Shown piece after piece: positions 1 through 5,382 of a stretch of 5,559 bases of DNA (the first letter of the stretch is position 1; each line of letters opens with the position of its first letter). Both the position numbers and the translations under genes were made by a program. The notes under the pieces are model-generated. The model searched no databases. It saw nothing but the letters and a program-made list of their open reading frames with translations, and had not been told where the DNA came from. Source of the stretch: JBBSHJ01 sp038253135 (lineage in GTDB: Bacteria; Actinomycetota; Actinomycetes; Mycobacteriales; QHCD01); NCBI GenBank assembly GCA_038253135.1, contig JBBSHJ010000152.1:1-5559 (forward strand), given 5' to 3'.

Positions 1-1
1 A

Positions 2-136
2 ACACGAACCGGCCGCGACGTTGCTCAGGCCGTCGATCTTCGGCCGACGGCGCTCGATCTTCGCCGTCCCGTATCTCGGACCTCAGCGGCACTGCTTGCG
101 GGTGTCTCACTCGGGATCGGCTTACGGGACAAATGA
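2..136 (+). CDS. possible 3' end of an unidentified gene (partial)
   Basis: The frame starting at base 2 is open from the window edge to a TGA at 134-136. It would encode about 44 residues ending in a hydrophobic stretch, SAALLAGVSLGIGL, followed by RDK. The stop lies 46 bases before the next plausible gene start on the same strand, a normal gene spacing. Against it, G/C use at third positions is only moderate (about 28 of 44 codons), and the frame one base later is also open with slightly better bias over the first 100 bases. No family was recognised. It could equally be non-coding or a degraded end. This is a weak call that needs the upstream sequence. Confidence 0.25.
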   Translation, partial: TRTGRDVAQAVDLRPTALDLRRPVSRTSAALLAGVSLGIGLRDK

Positions 137-182
137 TCGACGGCGACGCGGCTGTGGGCCGAAACTTTTGGCGCCACGTGTG

Positions 183-725
183 ATGATCGTCGACGTGGGG
201 CCGAGGTTGCTGCTGACGATTGGCTTGCCAGGATGCGGCAAGACAACCGCAGCGCGCAGGTTCGAGGTCGAGCACGACGCGCTCCGACTCACAAAAGACG
301 AGTGGATGAAGGCGCTCTACGGTGTGGAGAATCCGTCGTCGGCAAGCGATGTCATCGAGGGCCGGCTGATTGCGATCGCGCTGCGCACATTGGAACTTGG
401 CATCAGCGTCGCTCTCGATTTCGGACTCTGGAGCCGTGACGAGCGGTCGGCCCTGCGGTACGCAGGCGATCAGGCCGGGGCACGCGTCGTGCTGTGGTAT
501 GCGCCGATGACCTTGAGCGAGCAGCGACGACGTCATGACCTTCGGCTCGCGACGGAGCCTCATTCGACCTGGCCTATGTCCGACGAGGAGATGGTGAGCT
601 GGGCAGGTTCGTTCGATGGGCCGTCGCCGGGCGAGCTGGACGGCACTGAGCCGCTCGACCCGCCGCCTACTGAGTTCGGTTCGTGGGCGGACTGGATGCG
701 GCTCCGGTGGCCGGCGAGAATTTGA
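183..725 (+). CDS. P-loop AAA-type kinase-like ATP-binding protein
   Basis: Predicted 180-residue cytosolic P-loop protein of the AAA_33/zeta-toxin-like nucleotide and small-molecule kinase group. A Walker A motif, GLPGCGKTT, sits at residues 14-22 after a short hydrophobic strand (LLLTI). TKDEW at 37-41 and VALDFGLWSRDER at 76-88 match the substrate-side Asp and the D-x-G-x-W segment usual in this group. An arginine-rich lid (RRR at 115-117, R121) follows the strand RVVLWYA. The acidic, proline-rich C-terminus is less conserved. The ATG at 183 places the P-loop near the N-terminus, as usual. The frame extends back to an ATG at 21, but those 54 residues look unlike the family. No good ribosome site precedes 183; a GTG at 180 is also possible. 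Codon use has visibly more A/T-ending codons than ppk1, so recent acquisition is possible. The substrate is unknown; similar proteins are annotated as ATP-binding or phosphotransferase. Confidence 0.8.
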   Translation: MIVDVGPRLLLTIGLPGCGKTTAARRFEVEHDALRLTKDEWMKALYGVENPSSASDVIEGRLIAIALRTLELGISVALDFGLWSRDERSALRYAGDQAGARVVLWYAPMTLSEQRRRHDLRLATEPHSTWPMSDEEMVSWAGSFDGPSPGELDGTEPLDPPPTEFGSWADWMRLRWPARI

Positions 726-1200
726 GTGGCGCCTTGGGCTCGCCCGACAGTGCGACGGTCGGCGGCCTCGCAAACAGGTGTTGCGTCGCAAGGGGAACGG
801 TGAGCGGGACACCGCCGAGAGGGCCGCCAGCGCGGCATACCGCGAGCGGGTGCCGGCGTCGGTGATTCCCAGAAGACCCGCCCGGAATAATGCCCGGTGA
901 CGGCGCTACAGTGCCCTGGTGGCCAGGATGCTCTGGATCGCCGGTGCCGTCGCCTGGTGCTCCTCGGCCGGCGGAGCCTGGCGCGAACGCGTCGCCCCGA
1001 TCATCGCCGCCACCCAGGACGTCACCGCCCCGCGAAGCCCGGCCGGTCACCGTCCGGAGAGGAGCCGGGCTCACTTCCTGAAGCTTGCCGGCCCAGGCGC
1101 ACCCTGTGTATCCGGCGACATCAACCGCTGTCACTCGCGCAAACGGCTACGTCAAGATCGTTCTCACCGCTAACCACTGTTCCGTTGTTCCTCAACCCCG
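726..1200. other. 475-bp stretch without a convincing gene
   Basis: No recognisable protein or RNA gene was found here on either strand. Just after the stop of the P-loop gene there are weak short inverted repeats (GGGC-TC-GCCC at 736-745; CCGAC/GTCGG around 744-762) that might help end transcription. Parts of one plus-strand frame (about 802-870 and 919-1030) have strongly G/C-biased third positions but are separated by a stop at 898-900, so a decayed gene is possible. The last 60 bases before the 1201 hairpin are less GC-rich. No clear promoter was seen. Confidence 0.5.
919..1173 (+). CDS. possible small or degraded ORF, function unknown
   Basis: A GTG-initiated frame gives 84 residues beginning VARMLWIAGAVAW and continuing with WRERVAPIIAATQDV. 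Over 919-1030 about 33 of 36 codons end in G or C, against roughly 23-25 in the other two forward frames, which is the usual signature of a translated actinobacterial frame. After about residue 40 the composition becomes basic and irregular (many Arg, His and Ser), as expected for non-coding sequence. The start is weak: the GGTGA-like sequence upstream is about 15 bases away. The same frame is open upstream of the TGA at 898-900 with similar bias. No family was recognised. It could be a gene remnant or chance in GC-rich DNA. Confidence 0.2.
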   Translation: MARMLWIAGAVAWCSSAGGAWRERVAPIIAATQDVTAPRSPAGHRPERSRAHFLKLAGPGAPCVSGDINRCHSRKRLRQDRSHR

Positions 1201-1241
1201 GACGGCATCGAGCCGCCGGATCCGGCGGTTCGGTTGCCGTC
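1201..1241 (-). terminator. long inverted repeat, probable mutT1/ppk1 operon terminator
   Basis: The repeat begins directly after the mutT1 stop codon. A perfect 16-bp palindrome, CCGCCGGATCCGGCGG (1213-1228), forms the core, and outer arms GACGGCA (1201-1207) and TGCCGTC (1235-1241) pair perfectly. The inner and outer stems are separated only by a bulge and wobble or mismatch positions, so the hairpin is nearly continuous at about 17-18 pairs. There is no run of U after it on either strand, which is common for actinobacterial terminators. Its position fits termination of the minus-strand operon. Pairing is slightly better in plus-strand RNA, so it may act on both strands. Confidence 0.6.
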
Positions 1242-2138
1242 TCAGGCCTGGCCCGCCGACCGGAAGTCCGGGAAATAGTCCGCGCTGACCACCGTCCCGG
1301 TGCGGACCCCGAGCGCCCACACGCTGCCCTTGCGCGATTCGGCCGCGCCCACGCACAGGTCGTCGTCGGCTCCGATCCGGCGGAGCAGATCGGGGATCAC
1401 GCCGCCCTGGCTGCACACGACCGTCGTACCGGTGCCATGGGCGAGCTCGCGGAAGCGGCGGTACGTCGCCGCCGGCGCGGTGCCGTACCTGTCTTCGGTG
1501 AAGGTCGGCTCCGACTCGACCGGGAGGTGCAGGGCCTGCGCCAACGGTGTGACGGTCTGCGCGCAGCGGAGGCGGTCGGCCGCCGCGATGCGGTCCGGGC
1601 CGAAGGCCGGCAGCGCGCTCGCCAGCTGCTGCGCCTGCATCCGACCGCGGTGGTCGAGCGGTCGGGCGCGGTCCTCACCCGCCCAATCCGCCTTCTTGCC
1701 GGCGCGGCCGTGGCGGATCAGCAGGATTGTGGATTCCGCCGACGGCATCTTGCCGAAGGCGAGGAGCGTGTCCCGAGCATCGTCGTTGCTGGCGCGGTCG
1801 ATCGCGGCGGGCAGCGGTAGCCAGGCGAGCGCGTCGACCTCGTCGTTCGGGGCGAATTCGCCCCCGGCGTACCGCATCTCCCAATAGTCGACGACCTTCA
1901 GCTCGCCGCTGTGGAGCGGGTAGCGCACCGTTGTGATGCGGGCGCCAACGCGCACCCGCAGACCCGTTTCCTCGACAACTTCGCGGTACGCCGTCGCGAC
2001 CAGGTGCTCGCCGGCCAGCGGCTTGCCCTTCGGCAGCGACCAGTCGTCGTATTTGGGTCGGTGCACCATCGCGACCCGCAGCTCGTCGCCGAGCCGCCGC
2101 CAGAGGACGCCACCCCCGGCCAGAATCGCCTTCGCCAC
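1242..2138 (-). CDS. mutT1: MutT1-type Nudix hydrolase with C-terminal histidine phosphatase domain
   Basis: This 298-residue two-domain protein matches the actinobacterial MutT1 architecture. The Nudix domain (about 1-130) has a full Nudix box at 38-60: G38, E44 and REVVEETGL at 52-60 with metal-binding E53, E56 and E57. It is preceded by KYDDWSLPKGK. The C-terminal domain (about 136-292) is phosphoglycerate-mutase-like, with RHG at 142-144 (nucleophile H143) and an Arg in DRLRCAQT (188-195). Known mycobacterial MutT1 converts 8-oxo-dGTP and 8-oxo-GTP to diphosphates and also cleaves dinucleoside polyphosphates; the same role is inferred here. The residue usually forming the second catalytic His is Gln244 (VCSQGG), so phosphatase activity may be altered, or this may be normal for the subfamily. 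The start is GTG, four bases after the ppk1 stop and without a clear ribosome site, which suggests translational coupling. A strong hairpin follows the stop. Confidence 0.92.
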   Translation of the reverse strand: MAKAILAGGGVLWRRLGDELRVAMVHRPKYDDWSLPKGKPLAGEHLVATAYREVVEETGLRVRVGARITTVRYPLHSGELKVVDYWEMRYAGGEFAPNDEVDALAWLPLPAAIDRASNDDARDTLLAFGKMPSAESTILLIRHGRAGKKADWAGEDRARPLDHRGRMQAQQLASALPAFGPDRIAAADRLRCAQTVTPLAQALHLPVESEPTFTEDRYGTAPAATYRRFRELAHGTGTTVVCSQGGVIPDLLRRIGADDDLCVGAAESRKGSVWALGVRTGTVVSADYFPDFRSAGQA

Positions 2139-2142
2139 GGGT

Positions 2143-4347
2143 TTATTCGCCCAGCACCGGGGCCGCGATCATGAAGAGCTCCTGGTAGTCGCGAGTCGGC
2201 CCACCGTCGGCCGGCACGTGGACGGTCCAGGTGCCGTCGGGGTGCAGATCCCAGCACTCGGTGTCGTCGGCCATTGCGGCGTCGAGGGTCAGCTCGAGCC
2301 GGCCGCGCGATACCGGATCGGTGACCTGCGCCAACACCTCGACCCGGCGGTCGAGGTTGCGGTGCATCAGGTCGGCGCTGCCGATCAGATATTCCGGATC
2401 GCCGGCGTTGGCGAAGTGATAGATCCGCGAGTGCTCGAGGAATCGCCCGACGATCGAGCGGACCCGGATGTTGTCCGACAGGCCCGGAACGCCCGGCCGC
2501 ACGGTGCACGTCGTACGCGCTAGCAGATCCACCTGCACGCCCGCCTGCGAGGCGCGGTACAGCGCGTCGGTGGTCTCCTCGTCCACGATGTGGTTGACCT
2601 TGATCCGCACGGTCGCCTCGTGCCCGGCACGGGCGTGCTCGATCTCGCGGCCGATGCGCTCGATGATGCCGCGGCGCACCCCGGCCGGCGCGACTAACAG
2701 CCGCTCATACTCCGCCCCCCGGGAGAAGCCGGTCAGCGCGTTGAACAGCGCCGTGAGATCGCGCCCAACGACCGGATCGGCGGTGAGGATGCCCAGATCC
2801 TCATAGAGGCGGGCCGTCTTGGGGTTGTAGTTCCCGGTGCCGATGTGGCAGTAGCGGCGCAGCTCGCCGGCCTCCTGGCGGATGACGAGCGCAGCCTTGC
2901 AGTGGGTCTTGAGGCCGACCAGGCCGTAGACGACGTGGCAGCCGGCCCGCTCCAGCGCCCGGGCCCAGCCGATGTTGGCCTGCTCGTCGAAGCGGGCCTT
3001 GATCTCCACCACAACCACGACCTGCTTCTGGGCCGCGGCCGCGTCGATGAGCGCGTCGACGATCGGCGAATCGCCGGAGGTGCGGTAGAGCGTCTGCTTG
3101 ATCGCCAGCACGTCGGGGTCGTGCGCCGCCTGCTCGATGAAGCGCTGCACGCTGGTGGCGAAGGACTCGTAGGGATGGTGGACCAGCAGCGGCGCCTCGC
3201 GCATCGTGGCGAAGACGCTCTTGGGCGTCTCGCCCTCGGTCAGGCGCGGGCTCGTCGTCGGCACGAACGGGTCGTCCTTGAGCTCGGGCCGGTCGAGGTC
3301 ATAGAGGTCCATCAGGTCGGACAGGTCGATCAGCCCGGGCACCGTGAAGACGTCGGCCTCGGAGATGTCCAGCTCGCGCCGCAGCAGGGACAGCACCCGC
3401 CCGGACATCGACTCGGCGACCTCGAGCCGGACGGCGGGGCCGAAGCGGCGGCGGGCCAGCTCGCGCTCCAGTGCCTGCAGCAGGTCCTCGTCGCGGTCCT
3501 CCTCGACCTCGAAGTCGGCGTTGCGGGTGACCCGGAACAGGTGCCGCTCGACGACCCGCAGGCCGGGAAAGAGCGCCGAGAGGTGCGCCCCGATGAGGTC
3601 CTCGAGGGGGAGGAACGCGACCGTGTCCTCGGCCGCCGTACCCGTCGGCACGGAGCCCGGTTGTACGGCGACGAAGCGGGGCACGTTGTCGGGCACCTTG
3701 ATCCGCGCGAACCGCTCGACGCCACCGTCGGGGTCACGCACCAGCGCGGCGATGTTGAGCGACAGCCCGCTGATATAGGGAAAGGGGTGCGCCGGGTCGA
3801 CGGCGAGCGGGGTGAGGACCGGAAAGACGTGGTCGGTGAAGTAGGTGTGCAGCCGGTCCTGCTCGGCCGGATCGAGCTCGTCCCAGTGGGCGATCGAGAT
3901 GCCCTCCTTGACCAGCGCCGGCATGACCTCGTCGAGGAAGCAGTGACCGTGGCGGCCGACGAGCTCCCGGGTCCGGTCGGAGATCCGGGCCAGCTGCGAC
4001 CGGATGGACGAGCCGTCGCTGGCCCGCAGCGAGATCCCGGTGCTCTGCCGGCGCTTGAGCCCGGCCACGCGGACCATGTAGAACTCGTCGAGGTTGGAGG
4101 CGAATATTGACAGGAATTTCACCCGCTCCAGCAGCGGCTGGTCCGAATCCTCGGCCAGCGCCAGGACGCGGGCGTTGAACTCCAGCCAGGACAGCTCGCG
4201 GTTGAGGAACCGGTCCGCCGGCAGCGCCGTAGGTGACGCGTCGGCGCCGTGGCGCCGCGAGACGCGGCGCGGCCGGTCAGCCGGCTCGGGCGCCGGCTGG
4301 TCGTCGCCGGTCGCCGCGACCGCGTCGGTGGCGCTCATCGCCTGCAT
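2143..4347 (-). CDS. ppk1: polyphosphate kinase 1 (PPK1)
   Basis: PPK1 reversibly moves the gamma-phosphate of ATP onto inorganic polyphosphate through a phosphohistidine intermediate. At 734 residues it is slightly longer than the E. coli enzyme (688) because of a charged, probably disordered N-terminal extension (about 1-44). The N domain starts at LPADRFLNRELSWLEFN (42-58) and includes SNLDEFYMVR (84-93). The head domain spans roughly 160-340, and two phospholipase-D-like catalytic domains follow. The nucleophile is H482 in LKTHCK and the second catalytic His is H501 in YCHIGTGNYN. R422 (YRTSGDSP) and R452 (KARFDE) match Mg/phosphate-binding Arg 375 and 405 of E. coli, and H639 in FLEHSR matches its His592, all at a constant offset of 47. 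Initiation may be at 4347 or at the ATG at 4338 (731 residues). The better Shine-Dalgarno serves a leader ORF instead. It is co-transcribed with mutT1 downstream; upstream repeats may control it. Confidence 0.97.
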   Translation of the reverse strand: MQAMSATDAVAATGDDQPAPEPADRPRRVSRRHGADASPTALPADRFLNRELSWLEFNARVLALAEDSDQPLLERVKFLSIFASNLDEFYMVRVAGLKRRQSTGISLRASDGSSIRSQLARISDRTRELVGRHGHCFLDEVMPALVKEGISIAHWDELDPAEQDRLHTYFTDHVFPVLTPLAVDPAHPFPYISGLSLNIAALVRDPDGGVERFARIKVPDNVPRFVAVQPGSVPTGTAAEDTVAFLPLEDLIGAHLSALFPGLRVVERHLFRVTRNADFEVEEDRDEDLLQALERELARRRFGPAVRLEVAESMSGRVLSLLRRELDISEADVFTVPGLIDLSDLMDLYDLDRPELKDDPFVPTTSPRLTEGETPKSVFATMREAPLLVHHPYESFATSVQRFIEQAAHDPDVLAIKQTLYRTSGDSPIVDALIDAAAAQKQVVVVVEIKARFDEQANIGWARALERAGCHVVYGLVGLKTHCKAALVIRQEAGELRRYCHIGTGNYNPKTARLYEDLGILTADPVVGRDLTALFNALTGFSRGAEYERLLVAPAGVRRGIIERIGREIEHARAGHEATVRIKVNHIVDEETTDALYRASQAGVQVDLLARTTCTVRPGVPGLSDNIRVRSIVGRFLEHSRIYHFANAGDPEYLIGSADLMHRNLDRRVEVLAQVTDPVSRGRLELTLDAAMADDTECWDLHPDGTWTVHVPADGGPTRDYQELFMIAAPVLGE

Positions 4348-4364
4348 TTCCCGTCTACGCTCAT
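4335..4364 (-). CDS. possible nine-residue leader ORF of ppk1
   Basis: An ATG at 4364 opens a short frame, MSVDGKCRR, ending in TGA at 4337-4335. The stop shares ATGA with the ppk1 ATG at 4338 (Met4 of the longer ppk1 reading). The leader ATG has the best ribosome site in the region, AGAGGA with nine bases of spacing, whereas neither ppk1 ATG has a well-placed one: GGGAA is too close to 4347, and only CAGG lies two bases before 4338. Ribosomes could translate the leader and restart on ppk1 by termination-reinitiation. The ORF is very short, so chance is a real alternative. Confidence 0.3.
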   Translation of the reverse strand: MSVDGKCRR

Positions 4365-4373
4365 TCGTTCGTA

Positions 4374-4380
4374 TCCTCTC
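4374..4380 (-). promoter_or_regulatory. Shine-Dalgarno-like site upstream of ppk1
   Basis: GAGAGGA on the minus strand is the strongest purine-rich ribosome site before ppk1. It lies nine bases before the leader ATG at 4364 but about 26 bases before the ppk1 ATG at 4347, too far to serve it directly. It therefore bears on the start-site question: either the leader is translated and coupled to ppk1, or the true ppk1 start uses the weaker sites nearby. Confidence 0.45.
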
Positions 4381-4408
4381 GGCGGTGCCGGTTGGCTCCG
4401 ATCATGCC

Positions 4409-4438
4409 GTGCCGAGGTGAACTTCGGGTGCCGAGGTG
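4409..4438. repeat. 11-bp direct repeat in the ppk1 upstream region, possible operator
   Basis: GTGCCGAGGTG occurs exactly at 4409-4419 and again at 4428-4438, 19 bases start to start, so both copies lie on nearly the same face of the helix about two turns apart. Read towards ppk1, the proximal copy gives GTTCACCTCGG, which resembles one GTTCACC-type PHO-box unit bound by streptomycete PhoP; the correctly spaced second unit is poor. The pair lies 60-90 bases upstream of the ppk1 start codon, where an activator or repressor site would be expected. The regulator identity is inference only. Confidence 0.4.
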
Positions 4439-4526
4439 CACCAAACACGATCGACCAAGCGCCGTGATGTGTGGGTGAATCGCCTGACCGAGGGCCTCTG
4501 TTAGGACCTGGCAACCCTCGGGGCGA

Positions 4527-4536
4527 GCACCTCGGC
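4527..4536. repeat. inverted third copy of the ppk1-upstream repeat
   Basis: GCACCTCGGC is the exact reverse complement of GCCGAGGTGC at 4430-4439, making a 10-bp inverted repeat with arms about 87 bases apart. It carries the core of the direct repeat found closer to ppk1. It could be a distal binding site for the same protein or a chance match in GC-rich DNA. Confidence 0.25.
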
Positions 4537-4560
4537 GAGGCGGGCATCGAGCCGGGTCAG

Positions 4561-4736
4561 CCTGCGTACCTCATGGTCTGGACGGATTTCGCCTGCACGC
4601 CGTTGGGCGGCCCGTTCACGAGTCGCTCCCGCCGACGCCCGAGCGCTGCACGCAAGTAACTCTGGTCGACGCGGTCACCGGTAAGTACTTCGAGGCTATC
4701 CGTACCGCCGGACCGCTGGTCGCCTCCGCCACTTGA
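4561..4736 (+). pseudogene. possible frameshifted gene remnant (C-terminal end)
   Basis: Two adjoining plus-strand frames read like protein. From 4561 to about 4614 one frame gives PAYLMVWTDFACTPLGGP, with 16 of 18 codons ending in G or C. From about 4617 the next frame gives ESLPPTPERC, then VTLVDAVTGKYFEAIRTAGPL, and stops at TGA 4734-4736. VTLVDAVTGKYFEAI has the alternating pattern of a beta hairpin. An indel around 4610-4625 would join them into one product of about 55 or more residues. A short hairpin begins two bases after the stop, as after a real gene. No family was recognised and the 5' end is unclear; it would overlap the ppk1 upstream region. It may be a decayed gene, or coincidence. 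Confidence 0.3.
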
Positions 4737-4737
4737 T

Positions 4738-4751
4738 GCGGTCGGGACCGC
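4738..4751. terminator. short hairpin between convergent gene ends
   Basis: GCGGTCGGGACCGC is a perfect inverted repeat (five to six pairs with a four- or two-base loop). It sits 13 bases past the tetR stop on the minus strand and directly after the stop of the possible plus-strand remnant. No U tract follows. It may end transcription from either side, but the stem is short. Confidence 0.3.
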
Positions 4752-4764
4752 TGACCCCCAGCCG

Positions 4765-5382
4765 TCACGACTCGGGAGTCAACCAGCTCATCACGACATC
4801 GACGCCGAATACGGCCTGGGCGTCGGTGGTCGGCTCGGCGTGCGAGATCCCGGCATGCACGATCGGGCTGACCAGCAGGTCGATCACCCACTGCGGGTTG
4901 ACGTCGGATCTGATCTCGCCGCGCTCGGCGCCCCGGCGCAACACGTCGCGATAGACGCGGTGCCGCGGCTCGATCACCTGCTCTTTGAACCGTCGCCACA
5001 GATCGGGCCGTCCGGTGGCGTCGGCGGCGAGTCGGCGCATCAGCCGGCCGTGCCGCTCGTCGGTCCAGTGCGCCTGGGTGTTGCGCACCAGGTAGAGCAG
5101 GTCATCGCGCACCGAAGTGCCGGGCGGTGTCGGTATCGGTCCCTTGATCGAGCTGACGGCGTCGAGGGCCAGGTCCTCGCGATTGGGCCAACGCCGGTAG
5201 AGCGTGGTCTTCGCGACGCCGGCCCGCGCCGCGACGGCTTCCATGCTCAGCCCGGAGCAACCGTGCTCGAGCAATTCAGCGACCGTCGCAGTGGTGATGG
5301 CCTGGTCATGCTCGAGCGAGCGGGGCCGGCCACGCCGCCGGCCCGGCGGCGCTTCGGAATCAGGTGCCGGCTCAAAGGTCAT
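4765..5382 (-). CDS. TetR/AcrR-family transcriptional regulator
   Basis: The 205-residue protein has the normal TetR-family length. A basic arm GRRRGRPRS (14-22) precedes an N-terminal three-helix DNA-binding domain, with the helix-turn-helix LSMEAVAARAGVAKTTLYRRW at about 45-65 followed by the typical PNREDL. The C-terminal ligand and dimer domain (about 90-205) contains a segment like those in the TetR_C_11 group: FKEQVIEPR, then VYRDVLRRGAERGEIRSDV and WVIDLLVSPIVHAGI. Such proteins are usually ligand-released repressors. Its ATG overlaps the TGA of the upstream transporter gene (ATGA), so the two are translated together and it probably controls that transporter and itself. GGAG lies about 11 bases before the ATG. 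The ligand cannot be told from sequence. The operator would be upstream of the transporter, outside the window. Confidence 0.95.
   Translation of the reverse strand: MTFEPAPDSEAPPGRRRGRPRSLEHDQAITTATVAELLEHGCSGLSMEAVAARAGVAKTTLYRRWPNREDLALDAVSSIKGPIPTPPGTSVRDDLLYLVRNTQAHWTDERHGRLMRRLAADATGRPDLWRRFKEQVIEPRHRVYRDVLRRGAERGEIRSDVNPQWVIDLLVSPIVHAGISHAEPTTDAQAVFGVDVVMSWLTPES

Noticed and set aside
21..182. N-terminal extension of the P-loop gene back to the ATG at 21
   Set aside because: The 54 extra residues are Arg- and Ser-rich and unlike the family, whose P-loop lies close to the N-terminus; the ATG at 183 fits better.
133..183. 16-codon ORF (MIDGDAAVGRNFWRHV) whose TGA overlaps the ATG at 183
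   Set aside because: Possible coupling, but there is no convincing ribosome site, the length is easily reached by chance, and it overlaps another open frame; not strong enough to call.
667..1134. 155-residue minus-strand frame in the 726-1200 gap
   Set aside because: It is Gly-, Pro- and Ala-rich with no motif, it overlaps the end of the P-loop gene, and it has no supporting start site.
897..1820. 307-residue plus-strand open frame across the gap and mutT1
   Set aside because: Most of it is antisense to the clear MutT1 domains; it is rich in Arg, Ala and Gly and crosses the 1201-1241 hairpin.
1898..2509. 203-residue minus-strand frame spanning the ppk1/mutT1 junction
   Set aside because: It is a shifted frame over two well-supported genes, with the Arg-rich composition typical of GC-rich shadows.
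2845..4110. 421-residue plus-strand open frame opposite ppk1
   Set aside because: It mirrors the G/C-biased third positions of ppk1, has low-complexity composition (Asp, Glu, Arg, Gly, Val, Leu) and no recognisable motif, and ppk1 is certain on the other strand.
4401..4406. CATGAT as a -10 element for ppk1
   Set aside because: Only four of six bases fit the consensus and no -35 element is present at suitable spacing.
4616..4999. 127-residue minus-strand frame overlapping tetR
   Set aside because: It is an out-of-frame shadow of the TetR gene with Arg-rich composition.
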